64,000 bases of DNA from Streptomyces sp. SID12488 (lineage in GTDB: Bacteria; Actinomycetota; Actinomycetes; Streptomycetales; Streptomycetaceae): contig NZ_JAAGLT010000031.1 of assembly GCF_010548275.1 (NCBI RefSeq), positions 1 to 64,000 of the forward strand, in the 5' to 3' direction. Every line of letters begins with the position of its first letter. Position 1 is the first letter of the stretch. The position numbers and the translations under genes are program-made. The notes under the pieces are model-generated. The model worked only from the letters and a program-made list of their open reading frames with translations. It did not search any database and was not told the DNA's origin. Below are positions 27,952 through 36,470 of this stretch, piece by piece.

Positions 27952-29046
27952 ATGCCACGAATACTGAGACGACACGGACACGGACACGACGACGGACACG
28001 GCGGCTACGACGGACACGACGAGCCCGCCACAGCCGACCGGCCGGCCGAGCGGGCGCGGGCGCCCGAGGCCGGCCCCGACGAGCAGGTCGAGCAACGGGC
28101 CCCGGACACTCCGACCGACCTGCCCAGAAGCTCCTGGTGGGCGGTGCTGAAAGGCACCGCGAAGGAGTTCAAGAAGGACGAGCTGGCCGACCGGGCCGCC
28201 GCCCTGACCTACTACGGGATTCTGGCCCTCTTCCCGGCCCTCCTCGTACTGATCTCCCTGCTCGGGATCATGGGGCGGTCGACGACCCAGCGGGTGCTGG
28301 ACAACATCCAGGACCTGGCCCCGGGCGCGGTGCAGGACGTCCTGCGCAACATGGTTCAGCAGATGCAGGGCACCGCCGGAATCGGCTCGGTCCTGGCCAT
28401 CGTGGGCCTGGTGCTCGCGGTGTGGTCGGCCTCCGGCTATGTCGCCGCGTTCATCAGGAGCGCCAACGCGGTGTACGACATCCCTGAGGGCCGCCCGGTG
28501 TGGAAGGTGCTGCCCGTCCGCGTCGGCCTGACGGTGGTCCTGATGGTCCTGGCCGTGGTCAGTGCGGTGATCGTCGTGTTCACTGGCGGCCTCGCCGAGA
28601 AGGTCGGCGGCGTGTTGGGGGTGGGCGACACGGCGCTCACGGTGTGGTCGATCGCGAAGTGGCCGGTGCTGGTGATCCTGGTCACGATCATGATCGCGAT
28701 CCTGTACTGGGCGACGCCGAACGCGAAGATCCGCGGCTTCCGCTGGATCACGCCGGGCAGTTTCCTGGCGCTGCTGATCTGGATGGCCGCCTCCGCCGGG
28801 TTCGCGGTGTACCTGGCGAACTTCGCCTCGTACAACAAGACGTACGGCACCTTCGCCGGCGTGATCATCTTCCTGGTGTGGCTGTGGATCACGAATCTGG
28901 CGATCCTGCTCGGCCTGGAGTGCGACGCGGAACTGGCCCGCCAGCGGGCCGTCGCGGGCGGTCACCCGGCCGACGAGGAGCCCTACGTACAGCCGCGGGA
29001 CACCCGGAAGTGGGACGCGGAGGACCGCCGCCGCTTCGAGTCCTGA
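27952..29046 (+). CDS. YihY/BrkB family inner-membrane protein
   Basis: 364 aa from ATG 27,952. The His/Gly/Asp-rich N-terminus (about 1-65) is followed by six hydrophobic segments of the YihY/virulence factor BrkB family (ALTYYGILALFPALLVLISL, FAGVIIFLVWLWITNLAILLG). The conserved FKKDELADRAAALTYY precedes the first helix. The family's function is not settled. It starts a same-strand cluster with Holin-X, DUF3618 and DUF4235 genes, common in actinobacteria and linked to envelope stress. Confidence 0.8.
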   Translation: MPRILRRHGHGHDDGHGGYDGHDEPATADRPAERARAPEAGPDEQVEQRAPDTPTDLPRSSWWAVLKGTAKEFKKDELADRAAALTYYGILALFPALLVLISLLGIMGRSTTQRVLDNIQDLAPGAVQDVLRNMVQQMQGTAGIGSVLAIVGLVLAVWSASGYVAAFIRSANAVYDIPEGRPVWKVLPVRVGLTVVLMVLAVVSAVIVVFTGGLAEKVGGVLGVGDTALTVWSIAKWPVLVILVTIMIAILYWATPNAKIRGFRWITPGSFLALLIWMAASAGFAVYLANFASYNKTYGTFAGVIIFLVWLWITNLAILLGLECDAELARQRAVAGGHPADEEPYVQPRDTRKWDAEDRRRFES

Positions 29047-29234
29047 GCCTGCCGAGCAGCATGTGATCCGGCGCGTGATCCGTCGGGGTGACGCGGCGAT
29101 GCGGGGGTACTCGCACAGCCGACCGATCCGACAAACGCGCAGAGCAGGGTCGTACAAGCGTGAACGAACGCCGACCGAGCCTGCCGCGCACGCCAACGAA
29201 CTCGACCGACGCGACGAAGGACGGGTGAGCACCC

Positions 29235-29657
29235 ATGACGACGACAGAAGGCTCCCACCGAACGGACAGCGGAACGCGGGAACCGGTGGGCGACCTGGTC
29301 CAGCGTGCCTCGCAGCAGTTGTCACAGCTGGTCCGCGACGAGATGCGGCTGGCGCAGGCGGAGATGACGGAGAAGGGCCGCCGGTACGGCAAGGGCGGCG
29401 GCCTGTTCGGCGGAGCCGGCGTGCTGGGTGTGCTCACGCTGCAGGCACTGGTGGTCACCGTGATCGCCGCGCTGTCGCTGGCCGTGGACGTGTGGGTGGC
29501 GGCGCTGATCGTCACCGGTGTCCTGGCCGTGGTCACCGCGGTGATGGCGGTGCTCGGCAGGAAGCAGTTCAGCAAGGCATCCCCGCCGACGCCCGAGCGG
29601 ACGGTGGACAGCGTCAAGGCCGATGTGGCCGCTATCAAGGAGAGTGCACAGCGATGA
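29235..29657 (+). CDS. Actinobacterial Holin-X family membrane protein
   Basis: 140 aa. A short helical start (LVQRASQQLSQLVRDEMRLAQAEM) and two hydrophobic segments (about 52-80 and 86-110) match the PF07332-type family often named phage holin family protein. It is not part of the phage here: it sits 7 kb outside the prophage in a conserved host cluster. Its stop overlaps the start of the next gene by four bases. Role unknown, probably envelope-associated. Confidence 0.75.
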   Translation: MTTTEGSHRTDSGTREPVGDLVQRASQQLSQLVRDEMRLAQAEMTEKGRRYGKGGGLFGGAGVLGVLTLQALVVTVIAALSLAVDVWVAALIVTGVLAVVTAVMAVLGRKQFSKASPPTPERTVDSVKADVAAIKESAQR

Positions 29658-30121
29658 ACGAGGACAAGTCGCAGCCGGGTATCGACTCAACGCCGTCCCC
29701 CGAGGAACTGCGGATGCGGGTGGCGGCGACCCGCGAGGAGCTCGGCGAGACGGTCGAGGCGCTCGCGGCGAAGGCCGACGTCAAGGCCCGGGCCCAGGAG
29801 AAGACGACCGCCGTGAAGCAGCAGGTCACCGAGAAGACCGCCCAGGTCGGCGCCCAGCTTCGGGACAAGGCGACGTCCGCGGCCCACGCGGTGCAGGAAA
29901 GGACCCCCGAGCCGGTGCGTGCCAAGGCCGCCGCGGCCGGCGGGCAGGTCCGCGACAAGGCCGTGCACGTCGCCGAGCTGGCCCGGGACAAGGCCCCGGA
30001 GCCGGTACTGGAGAAGGCCGGCCAGGGTATGCGGGCGGCGCGCGCCAATCGCGTCCCGCTGCTCGCCGTCGGGGTGATAGTCGCGCTGCTGATGGTCCGC
30101 CGCTCGCGGAGGAACCGATGA
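29654..30121 (+). CDS. DUF3618 domain protein
   Basis: 155 aa from ATG 29,654 (ATGA overlap with the previous stop). The N-terminus has the DUF3618 pattern (ELRMRVAATREELGETVEALAAKADVKARAQ), then repeated amphipathic Lys/Ala/Glu helices resembling late-embryogenesis-type repeats, then a single C-terminal membrane segment (VPLLAVGVIVALLMV) with an Arg/Lys tail. It is likely a membrane-anchored stress protein working with its neighbours. Confidence 0.75.
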   Translation: MNEDKSQPGIDSTPSPEELRMRVAATREELGETVEALAAKADVKARAQEKTTAVKQQVTEKTAQVGAQLRDKATSAAHAVQERTPEPVRAKAAAAGGQVRDKAVHVAELARDKAPEPVLEKAGQGMRAARANRVPLLAVGVIVALLMVRRSRRNR

Positions 30122-30384
30122 AGGCCTCGAAGGCCGCCTACAAGCCGGTCGGCATGGCGATGGGCATCGCCGGTGGTCTCCTGGCCGGGGCGGTGTTCAA
30201 GCAGGTCTGGAAACGGCTCGCACACGAGGACGAAGCGCCTGACGCCACGGACGAGTTCCGGAGCTGGCGCGAGGTGCTCACGGCAGCGGTCGTACAGGGC
30301 GCGATCTTCGCCGGGGTCAAGGCCGCTGTCGACCGCGGCGGCGCCACCGCCGTCCGGCGCCTGACGGGCAACTGGCCGGGCTGA
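30118..30384 (+). CDS. DUF4235 membrane protein
   Basis: 88 aa from ATG 30,118, overlapping the previous stop by four bases and with GGAGG upstream. Two hydrophobic helices with the pattern PVGMAMGIAGGLLAGAVFKQVWK and VVQGAIFAGVKAAVDRGGA are typical of DUF4235. It is the last gene of the YihY-HolinX-DUF3618 cluster and is followed by a strong terminator. Function unknown. Confidence 0.72.
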   Translation: MKASKAAYKPVGMAMGIAGGLLAGAVFKQVWKRLAHEDEAPDATDEFRSWREVLTAAVVQGAIFAGVKAAVDRGGATAVRRLTGNWPG

Positions 30385-30459
30385 ACCGCGCTTGGACACG
30401 GACAGACGCGAACGGACGCGGATGGACCGGGATGCACGCGGATGGACACAGACAGACGA

Positions 30460-30491
30460 CTGGGCCGCGCGGCGTTCGCCGCGCGGCCCAG
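30460..30491. terminator. Bidirectional terminator between DUF4235 and csp genes
   Basis: 15-bp perfect arms CTGGGCCGCGCGGCG and complement with a minimal loop, placed between the convergent ends of the DUF4235 gene (plus) and the csp gene (minus, stop at 30,509). Confidence 0.8.
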
Positions 30492-30508
30492 TACGTTCAC
30501 GGCAATGA

Positions 30509-30718
30509 TCAGGCGGTGGTGATGTTCTCCGCCTGGGGGCCCTTCTGGCCCTGGACGACGTCGAACGTCACGGCCTGGCCCTCCTGGAGCTCACGGAAGC
30601 CCGAGGAGTTGATCGCGGAGTAGTGCGCGAAGACGTCCGGACCGCCGCCGTCCTGGGCGATGAAGCCGAAGCCCTTCTCCGCGTTGAACCACTTCACAGT
30701 TCCAGTTGCCACAGTCAT
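30509..30718 (-). CDS. Cold-shock domain protein
   Basis: 69 aa from ATG 30,718; the frame is open to 30,808 but only the shorter form matches the family. RNP1 KGFGFI and RNP2 VFAHYS motifs are intact (GTVKWFNAEKGFGFIAQ, DVFAHYSAI). It is a single-stranded RNA/DNA-binding chaperone of the CspA fold. A leader of roughly 130 bp with no other gene lies upstream, as usual for csp genes. It is very similar to the csp at 35,141. Confidence 0.93.
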   Translation of the reverse strand: MTVATGTVKWFNAEKGFGFIAQDGGGPDVFAHYSAINSSGFRELQEGQAVTFDVVQGQKGPQAENITTA

Positions 30719-30951
30719 GCCTTCCAGTCGATGAAACGTCTGCCCCTTCGTGAAGCAGACGGAGGTGATCGCCCTGGTCCCTGCGGCACAGCACAGCAAA
30801 ACGCCCACACCTAAGGCGTGGGCAAGGGGAAATCCGAACCACGACAGCTCACACAGACGCTACCCGTCCGCACCCGCCATCACCACAGAAAACGCCGCTC
30901 AGTATTCCAGCCATGCTCGTGGGTGATGGCCCGCCGACCTGGCGGGCACGC

Positions 30952-31308
30952 TCACTTCAGGTCGCGGGCCGCCGGATTGGGCAAGGGATTGGGTGATTTG
31001 TCGGAGCGACGGTACTCGGCGTTGATGCGCTGGGCTTCTTCGAGCTGGTCCTCGAGGATGATGATCCGGCAGGCGGCGTCGACCGGGGTGCCGCGGTCGA
31101 CGAGTTCACGCGCGCGGGCCGCGATGCGCAGTTGGTAGCGGGAGTAGCGGCGGTGTCCGCCCTCGGAGCGCAGCGGTGTGATCAGTCGTGCTTCACCGAG
31201 GGCCCGGAGGAAACCGGGAGTGGTACCGAGCATCTCGGCGGCCCGGCCCATCGTGTAGGCGGGGTAGTCGTCGTCGTCGAGACGGCCCAGCGACTCGTCT
31301 GCTGTCAT
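30952..31308 (-). CDS. MerR-type helix-turn-helix regulator
   Basis: 118 aa from ATG 31,308 with AGAGAGGTGAG upstream; an open extension to 31,485 crosses a hairpin and is not likely coding. The MerR DNA-binding domain is clear: YTMGRAAEMLGTTPGFLRALGEARLITPLRS followed by GGHRRYSRYQL. A short helical C-terminus (IIILEDQLEEAQRINAEYRR) would dimerise; there is no effector domain. Actinobacterial proteins of this size act as repressors. Its target is unknown. Confidence 0.85.
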   Translation of the reverse strand: MTADESLGRLDDDDYPAYTMGRAAEMLGTTPGFLRALGEARLITPLRSEGGHRRYSRYQLRIAARARELVDRGTPVDAACRIIILEDQLEEAQRINAEYRRSDKSPNPLPNPAARDLK

Positions 31309-31334
31309 CTCACCTCTCTTTTGGAACGCGTCGA

Positions 31335-31367
31335 GGGGCCTTGGTGCCGTAACGGCACCAAGGCCCC
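31335..31367 (-). terminator. Strong hairpin in the leader of the MerR gene
   Basis: Perfect 15-bp stem (GGGGCCTTGGTGCCG and complement) with a three-base loop, ending 27 bases before the MerR start codon on the minus strand. There is no T-run. It could be a terminator/attenuator for transcripts from upstream or a stabilising leader structure. Confidence 0.55.
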
Positions 31368-32036
31368 GAAGGAACTGCAAACACCATCTGCCGGCCCTAC
31401 TGCTGCACCGGCCTACTTTTTCCGCACTGCCGTCCGATGACGCCGACGGGGGCGCGGGGATCGCTGATTTACGACCGGAGACCACCTACCTATCGATGTC
31501 CTGCGGTACCCGGGCTCAGACTTCCGCCCCGGGCGATCCTGATGGCGCTCGACTCCTCCGTTCTTTCCCTCTGAAACCAACAACCTGTCGAACACGAACT
31601 GCGGGTCCTGCGAACTGCGCGGGTACTACGAACTGCGGGTAACGCCAACTGCTGGTACTGCCACCGCGTCAACCGCGGCCCTGCTCACCGCTCACGGCGG
31701 CCCCTGCTCACTGCGGGCCACCCGGTCCGGTCGTCAGTCCCGTCGCCGTCCTGCGCAACGCTGGCTTCGGAACTCCACCACCGCACCGTCCTACGTGTAC
31801 TGCCGTCCTGCATGTGCTTCCGCCCGGCAGTTCGTGTCTGCCAGGGCCTCGCTCGATCTCGTCTACGAGAGAAACAATAATGATTCGAGCCACCAATGTC
31901 TACTCCGGCAAGCATAGATTTTGGTGGGCTCGACGATGAGGTAATCCTCCTGGGTCGACCTGCGGACGCACCTGTCGCGAAGCGTGACACCACCGCCCCA
32001 GCCGCCCGGACGTGGCGTTGCATAGAATCCGGTGTC
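31368..32036. other. Gene-free region upstream of the MerR gene and the protein at 32,037
   Basis: About 670 bp. No frame on either strand combines a start, a ribosome site and a recognisable protein. It contains repeated short words (AACTGCGGGTA, ACTGCTGGTACTGCC near 31,600-31,665), an AT-richer patch near 31,870-31,920, and TAGAAT at 32,023-32,028, a -10-like hexamer just before the next gene. Confidence 0.45.
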
Positions 32037-32396
32037 ATGCCGAAGCCTGACGACCTGATCGTTGACATCGCCTCCCTTGTGGAATCCGGGCGGAGCAATC
32101 AGATGTCCCTGACCGTGGTCACCGGTGGTGCAGTCATCACCGGTCGACTGGCTCCCGAAGCCGTGTGGCGGGAGAGGGTGTCGGAGGTCCTGACGGACTC
32201 CGCCCAACTGGGCGACTTCTCCGCCGTCTTCAAAACCCCCGCCAAGAGGGACGGGCCGCCCACGCATCTGCACTTCCATGTCGCCCGCATCCTGCAGGGC
32301 ACGGTGGGGATCCCGGAGACGGGCGGGATGTACCGCATCGCCATCGAGGACGTCACCGCCTGGACCGTGGGCGACTTCCGCTACTCGGACCACTGA
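32037..32396 (+). CDS. Small protein, tentatively GvpU-like (gas vesicle accessory family)
   Basis: 119 aa from ATG 32,037; GTG 32,032 is not in frame, and the open extension to 31,896 looks non-coding. The pattern LVESGRSNQMSLTVVTGGAVITGRLAPEAVW followed by a regulatory-looking beta-rich C-terminus (PTHLHFHVARI, GMYRIAIEDVTAWTVGDF) resembles what I recall of GvpU proteins. No gvp genes are nearby, so a role in gas vesicles is doubtful. TAGAAT ends eight bases before the ATG, suggesting a leaderless or very short leader mRNA. Confidence 0.5.
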   Translation: MPKPDDLIVDIASLVESGRSNQMSLTVVTGGAVITGRLAPEAVWRERVSEVLTDSAQLGDFSAVFKTPAKRDGPPTHLHFHVARILQGTVGIPETGGMYRIAIEDVTAWTVGDFRYSDH

Positions 32397-32440
32397 TCCA
32401 GCGCCCCACCGCCGTGCCGGTGACGGCACGGCACAGCACG

Positions 32441-32482
32441 CAGTGAGGGCCCTACCGGCGCGCGCCGGTAGGGCCCTCACTG
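32441..32482. terminator. Bidirectional terminator
   Basis: A 20-bp perfect inverted repeat (arms start CAGTGAGGGCCC, loop of two bases) between the convergent ends of the gene at 32,037 and the SCO5918-type gene ending at 32,510. Confidence 0.82.
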
Positions 32483-32509
32483 TTTGTCGGCTCGCGCCGG
32501 CCCGGTCTG

Positions 32510-32821
32510 TCAGACGGACACGGGGGTGCCGAGCAGCGCCGAGGCCCGGTCGAACGGGCTCTCGGTACTCACCTCCGGTTCGGCCACGGGAAGGGTGCCG
32601 CAGGTGAAGCCGAGCCGGGTCATGGCCCGTACGACTTCGCCCGCGCTGAAGTCGCGGGGGTCCTGACGGGTGACGACCTGGCCGACCTGCTTGACGGGGT
32701 AGCGGCGTCGTCCGACGATCACGGTCTCACCGGTGATCGGCTCGGGCTTGATGCCCTTCATCGACTCCAGCACACCGCTCTTGGTCAGGTCGAACGGGAA
32801 GCGTGCGATGACACAGCGCAT
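32510..32821 (-). CDS. SCO5918 family protein
   Basis: 103 aa. The sequence RFPFDLTKSGVLESMKGIKPEPITGETVIVGRR and RYPVKQVGQVVTRQDPRDFSAGEVVRAMTRLGF matches the small Streptomyces family named after SCO5918, usually found beside a DEAD-box helicase and csp genes as here. It has no known motif. The neighbourhood suggests a role with RNA remodelling in the cold, which is only inference. Confidence 0.72.
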   Translation of the reverse strand: MRCVIARFPFDLTKSGVLESMKGIKPEPITGETVIVGRRRYPVKQVGQVVTRQDPRDFSAGEVVRAMTRLGFTCGTLPVAEPEVSTESPFDRASALLGTPVSV

Positions 32822-32916
32822 GATGCCTCACAGGGAGAAGAAGAGACTGAAGACGGAGAGACTGGAGCGGTGAAGACGAGCGGACGGCGAAACGAAGCCG
32901 ACCACGGTGAAGCGGT

Positions 32917-33231
32917 TCAGCCCGCGAGGGCCAGGACGCCCGGGGCACCGCCGTGTTCGGCGAAGGACCCGCTGCCGTCCGTGATGTCACTCAGGCGGAT
33001 GCGGTCCGTGTAGCCGCGGCTGTTCCGGACCGCGACGAGCCGGGCCCGGGTCACCAGGCCGACGTACTGGCCGTCCTCGTCGCACAGGACCAGATGCCCC
33101 GTCCCGGCCGCAGCCGAGACGGACAGCGCCACCTCGACCGTCATGTCGTGCCAGACCTGCGGTCCGGTCACGTCCATGGCGTCGGCCGCCGTGCTGTGCA
33201 CGGGATCGGCCGTTGCCGGGCGGGGCTGCAT
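32917..33231 (-). CDS. CBS-domain protein
   Basis: 104 aa from ATG 33,231. After about 20 residues the CBS fold follows: VTGPQVWHDMTVEVALSVSAAAG, HLVLCDEDGQYVGLVTRARLVAV. The full upstream frame is antisense to nothing but low in family signal, so the short start is preferred. CBS domains bind adenine nucleotides and usually regulate a partner. It lies between the SCO5918-type gene and the helicase, on the same strand, and probably shares their transcript. Confidence 0.7.
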   Translation of the reverse strand: MQPRPATADPVHSTAADAMDVTGPQVWHDMTVEVALSVSAAAGTGHLVLCDEDGQYVGLVTRARLVAVRNSRGYTDRIRLSDITDGSGSFAEHGGAPGVLALAG

Positions 33232-33292
33232 CTGGACCAGCTGCAAAGAGTGCCTCCTGCGGAGATGGGACGGCTTCCTGATCAAGAAGGTG

Positions 33293-34825
33293 CTACGCCG
33301 CCGCAGCGACGTTGGGCCGACGTGCGGGCGCGCGACCGGCCGCCGAGGCGGGACGGCGGCGGCCACGTGAGGTGCTGCCGCTGCCGCTGCCGCGCTTGGG
33401 GCGCTCGACAACCGGAGCCTTGATGACGACCGGGATGCCCGAGGGGGCCTGGGCACCGGTGATGCGGTGCAGGGCCTCTTCGCCGGCGCGGACCTGGGTG
33501 GTCTGCGGGACGATGCCGGCCGCCGCCATGAGGCGGGTCATTTCGCGGCGCTGGTTCGGGGTGACCAGGGTGACCACGCTGCCGGACTCACCGGCGCGGG
33601 CGGTCCTGCCGCCGCGGTGCAGGTAGTCCTTGTGGTCGGTCGGCGGGTCGACGTTGACGACGAGGTCGAGGTTGTCGACGTGAATGCCGCGCGCTGCGAC
33701 GTTGGTCGCCACCAGCACGTTGACGTGCCCGCTCTTGAACTGTGTCAGCGTGCGGGTGCGCTGCGGCTGCGACTTCCCGCCGTGCAGCGCGGCGGCCCGT
33801 ACCCCACTGTTCAGGAGCTGCTCGGTGAGGCGGTCGACGGCGTGCTTGGTGTCGAGGAACATGATCACGCGGCCGTCGCGGGCCGCGATCTCGACGGTGG
33901 CCGAATGCTTGTCGGCGCCGTGGACCTGCAGCACGTGGTGCTCCATCGTCGTGACCGCGCCGGCCGAGGGGTCTACGGAGTGCACGACCGGGTCGCTGAG
34001 GTAGCGGCGCACGAGCAGGTCGACGTTGCGGTCGAGGGTCGCGGAGAACAGCATGCGCTGACCCTCGGGGCGAACCTGGTCGAGCAGCGCGGTGACCTGC
34101 GGCATGAAGCCCATGTCGGCCATCTGGTCGGCCTCGTCGAGGACGGTGATGGAGACCTGGTCCAGCCGGCAGTCGCCGCGGTCGATGAGGTCCTTGAGGC
34201 GTCCCGGGGTGGCGACGACGATCTCGGCCCCGCCGCGCAGCGCGCTGGCCTGCCTGCCGATCGGCATCCCGCCCACCACAGTGGTGAGCCGCAGCCGTAC
34301 GGCACGGGCATACGGGGTGAGCGCGTCGGTGACCTGCTGCGCAAGCTCACGCGTCGGTACGAGGATCAGGCCCAGCGGCTGCCTGGCCTCGGCGCGCTGC
34401 CCGACCGTACGGGCCAGCAGCGCGAGCCCGAAGGCGAGGGTCTTGCCGGAGCCGGTGCGCCCGCGGCCCAGTACGTCCCGGCCGGCGAGGGAGTTCGGCA
34501 GGGTCGCGCCCTGGATCGGGAAGGGCACGGTCACGCCCTGGGTGCCGAGCGCGGTCAGCAACTCCTTGGGCATCTCGAGATCGGCGAAGGCCTCCACGGC
34601 GGGAAGCGCGGGGGTGATCGTCTCGGGGAGAGCAAACTCACCCTGGACCGCGGCGGGCCGACGGCCGTAACCGCCGCCACCACCGGAACGCCCCTGCCCA
34701 CCGGAGCGGCTCTGCCCGCCGGACCGGCCTGCGGTCGACGAACCGGATCGGCCACCACTGCGTCCGGCAGCGGCACCGCCGTTACGGGTGCGGGAGAAGC
34801 GGTCGTTCGTACGTGTGCGGTTCAT
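33293..34825 (-). CDS. DEAD-box RNA helicase
   Basis: 510 aa from ATG 34,825 with GAGGAAGG upstream. The N-terminus (about 1-60) is Arg/Gly/Ser-rich. Helicase motifs in order: Q-motif (VPFPIQGATLP), I GRTGSGKT, Ia PTRELAQQV, II VLDEADQ, III LFSATLD, IV/V VATNVAARGIHVDNL, VI HRGGRTARAG. The C-terminal tail is basic. It unwinds RNA, probably in ribosome assembly and mRNA turnover at low temperature. It is grouped with csp, SCO5918-type and CBS genes. Confidence 0.93.
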   Translation of the reverse strand: MNRTRTNDRFSRTRNGGAAAGRSGGRSGSSTAGRSGGQSRSGGQGRSGGGGGYGRRPAAVQGEFALPETITPALPAVEAFADLEMPKELLTALGTQGVTVPFPIQGATLPNSLAGRDVLGRGRTGSGKTLAFGLALLARTVGQRAEARQPLGLILVPTRELAQQVTDALTPYARAVRLRLTTVVGGMPIGRQASALRGGAEIVVATPGRLKDLIDRGDCRLDQVSITVLDEADQMADMGFMPQVTALLDQVRPEGQRMLFSATLDRNVDLLVRRYLSDPVVHSVDPSAGAVTTMEHHVLQVHGADKHSATVEIAARDGRVIMFLDTKHAVDRLTEQLLNSGVRAAALHGGKSQPQRTRTLTQFKSGHVNVLVATNVAARGIHVDNLDLVVNVDPPTDHKDYLHRGGRTARAGESGSVVTLVTPNQRREMTRLMAAAGIVPQTTQVRAGEEALHRITGAQAPSGIPVVIKAPVVERPKRGSGSGSTSRGRRRPASAAGRAPARRPNVAAAA

Positions 34826-35082
34826 GCGGAACCTTCCTCGATGCGGCTCACATCTAGGAATTTCCGCAGCAAAGAGCGGCGCGGAGAATTGCAAGAATGG
34901 GCCGAAAGAATGCGAAAGCGAATCTGGCCGGTGGTGAATTCACGCGGGCTCAGGTGCTGAATTGGGTGACTCGATAGGGAGTGATGTCCGGGGCGTTCAC
35001 GCCCACAGACTCCTCGACGTCTTCGGAGTCGTCTCACAGGTGAAGCAGATGAAGCAGGTGAAACCACTGCGAAAAAATGCAT

Positions 35083-35124
35083 GCAGCTGGGGCCCGTACC
35101 CCTAGGGATGCGGGCCCCAACTGC
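35083..35124 (-). terminator. Terminator of the csp gene at 35,141
   Basis: Stem CAGCTGGGGCCCG / CGGGCCCCAACTG (one mismatch) around TACCCCTAGGGATG, which can itself pair further (CCC-TA-GGG). It lies 17 bp past the csp stop and before the helicase leader. Confidence 0.72.
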
Positions 35125-35140
35125 ACAGTACGCGTCAGCG

Positions 35141-35344
35141 TCAGACAAGAACGATGTTCTCGGCCGTCGGGCCCTTCTGGCCCTGCGCGATGTCGAAGTT
35201 GACCTTCTGGCCTTCGAGCAGCTCGCGGAAGCCCTGGGCGGAGATGTTCGAGTAGTGGGCGAACACGTCAGGGCCGCCACCATCCTGCTCGATGAATCCG
35301 AAACCCTTTTCCGCGTTGAACCACTTCACGGTGCCAGCAGCCAT
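35141..35344 (-). CDS. Cold-shock domain protein
   Basis: 67 aa. RNP1 KGFGFI and RNP2 VFAHYS intact, ATG 35,344 preceded by GGAGAT. It is close to the csp at 30,509 in sequence. It is the first gene of the minus-strand csp/helicase/CBS group, with its own terminator in between. The leader is long and AT-rich. Confidence 0.93.
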   Translation of the reverse strand: MAAGTVKWFNAEKGFGFIEQDGGGPDVFAHYSNISAQGFRELLEGQKVNFDIAQGQKGPTAENIVLV

Positions 35345-35929
35345 GTCATATCTCCTTCAGGGGCAGTGATTACGGGCCCGCAGATCGCAGACTCCGTGTC
35401 GCCGCGATGATTACCCCGTCCGGAAAAGACCGGCGTTAAACTTTCGGGAACCACAACTGCAACTTAGATCGACAGTAGCACACTGCGACGGCCGACGAGC
35501 GTTGAATAACTCTCAGCTATTTATTAGGGTAAATAACCTGCCCGTGCGTTCCGTCAATATCTCAGCTTGCGGCCACAGATATTGGTGGGTGCCCAACGGA
35601 GGGCCTGCCTCGCGAAGCCCATCGCCGCCCGACAGCCGCGCCGCCCGGCGCGCCGTCGGCCCCCGAAACGCCGCAGTGCCCGACACCGACACTCGTGACA
35701 ACGCGCCCGGCGACCTCACCCACCTGTTGCGGATGCTCCCGCAGGCCATTTAGCAGGCCACGGGCCTCGTCATGCGCACGTACGAGCACGGCCGAAGCCC
35801 CGCCACCGAGCGGGCAATGGTCGCACCCGGTACCCGTTCGTGTCACAGCAGCGCACTCCGCCCACACGGCCCCCGCACGCAACGCATGATGCTCCCCCAC
35901 CGCACGCACCGTCCCTGGGGGAAACCAGC
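35345..35929. promoter_or_regulatory. csp leader/promoter and lipoprotein upstream region
   Basis: About 585 bp. The part at 35,430-35,560 is unusually AT-rich for this genome (TTATTAGGGTAAATAA) and probably holds the csp promoter on the minus strand, giving a leader of 100 bases or more as cold-shock genes have. The remainder before the lipoprotein gene holds no convincing gene. The ATG at 35,930 has GGGGGAAACC upstream. Confidence 0.45.
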
Positions 35930-36349
35930 ATGCGCACCCGGACCTTCGCGGCCGCACTCACCGCCGCAGCACTGCTCGCACTCGCCGGCTGCGCGAGCAC
36001 CGACAACACCAGCCCCAGCAAGCCGGACGCCTCGACCCAAAACACCGACGACAAGCCGAAACAGGACACCACCACCGAGCCCGACACGGAAACGCCCGAC
36101 AGCCCCACCGACGCAGATCCCGAAACGGCAGCGCTGCCCGACCTCGTCGGCCAGGACCTCCAGGCCGCCCAGGACGAGGCGCAGGCCGCCGGCTTCTACG
36201 TCCTGGACGACCAGGACGCCAGCGGCCAGGGACGGTTGCAGGTCCTGGACCGCAACTGGACGGTCTGCAGCCAGGACCCCGACCCCGGCACGCACCCCAC
36301 GGACACGCCCGTGACCCTGTACGCCGTCAAGGACGACGAGACCTGCTGA
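35930..36349 (+). CDS. Lipoprotein with a PASTA-like domain
   Basis: 139 aa from ATG 35,930. A signal peptide MRTRTFAAALTAAALLALAGC ends in the lipobox LAGC (Cys near residue 21). A Thr/Asp/Pro-rich linker follows, then a PASTA-like module (LPDLVGQDLQAAQDEAQAAGF ... VCSQDPDPGTHPTDTPVTLYAV). PASTA domains bind muropeptides. It is the last host gene before the prophage and its downstream terminator is shared with the tRNA remnant. Confidence 0.75.
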   Translation: MRTRTFAAALTAAALLALAGCASTDNTSPSKPDASTQNTDDKPKQDTTTEPDTETPDSPTDADPETAALPDLVGQDLQAAQDEAQAAGFYVLDDQDASGQGRLQVLDRNWTVCSQDPDPGTHPTDTPVTLYAVKDDETC

Positions 36350-36432
36350 CACTCCTCCCAGCCGCCCGGCCCGCCCTGCCGACGCCGCGGGCACCCCGTA
36401 CGACAACGGCACCAGCCCCCGAAAACGACGCG

Positions 36433-36465
36433 AGCCCCAGTCCAGATGTCCTCTGAACTGGGGCT
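36433..36465. terminator. Bidirectional terminator between lipoprotein gene and tRNA-Lys remnant
   Basis: Inverted repeat AGCCCCAGT-c-CAGA / TCTG-a-ACTGGGGCT with a short loop. It lies 84 bp past the lipoprotein stop and just past the 3' end of the tRNA-Lys sequence on the other strand. Confidence 0.65.
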
Positions 36466-36470
36466 TGTCC

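Noticed and set aside
29235..29657. Phage holin, as evidence of a second prophage
   Set aside because: Holin-X proteins are chromosomal in actinobacteria and the neighbours (YihY, DUF3618, DUF4235) are a host cluster.
31896..32036. N-terminal extension of the GvpU-like protein
   Set aside because: The extra 47 residues cross a -10-like element and have no support.
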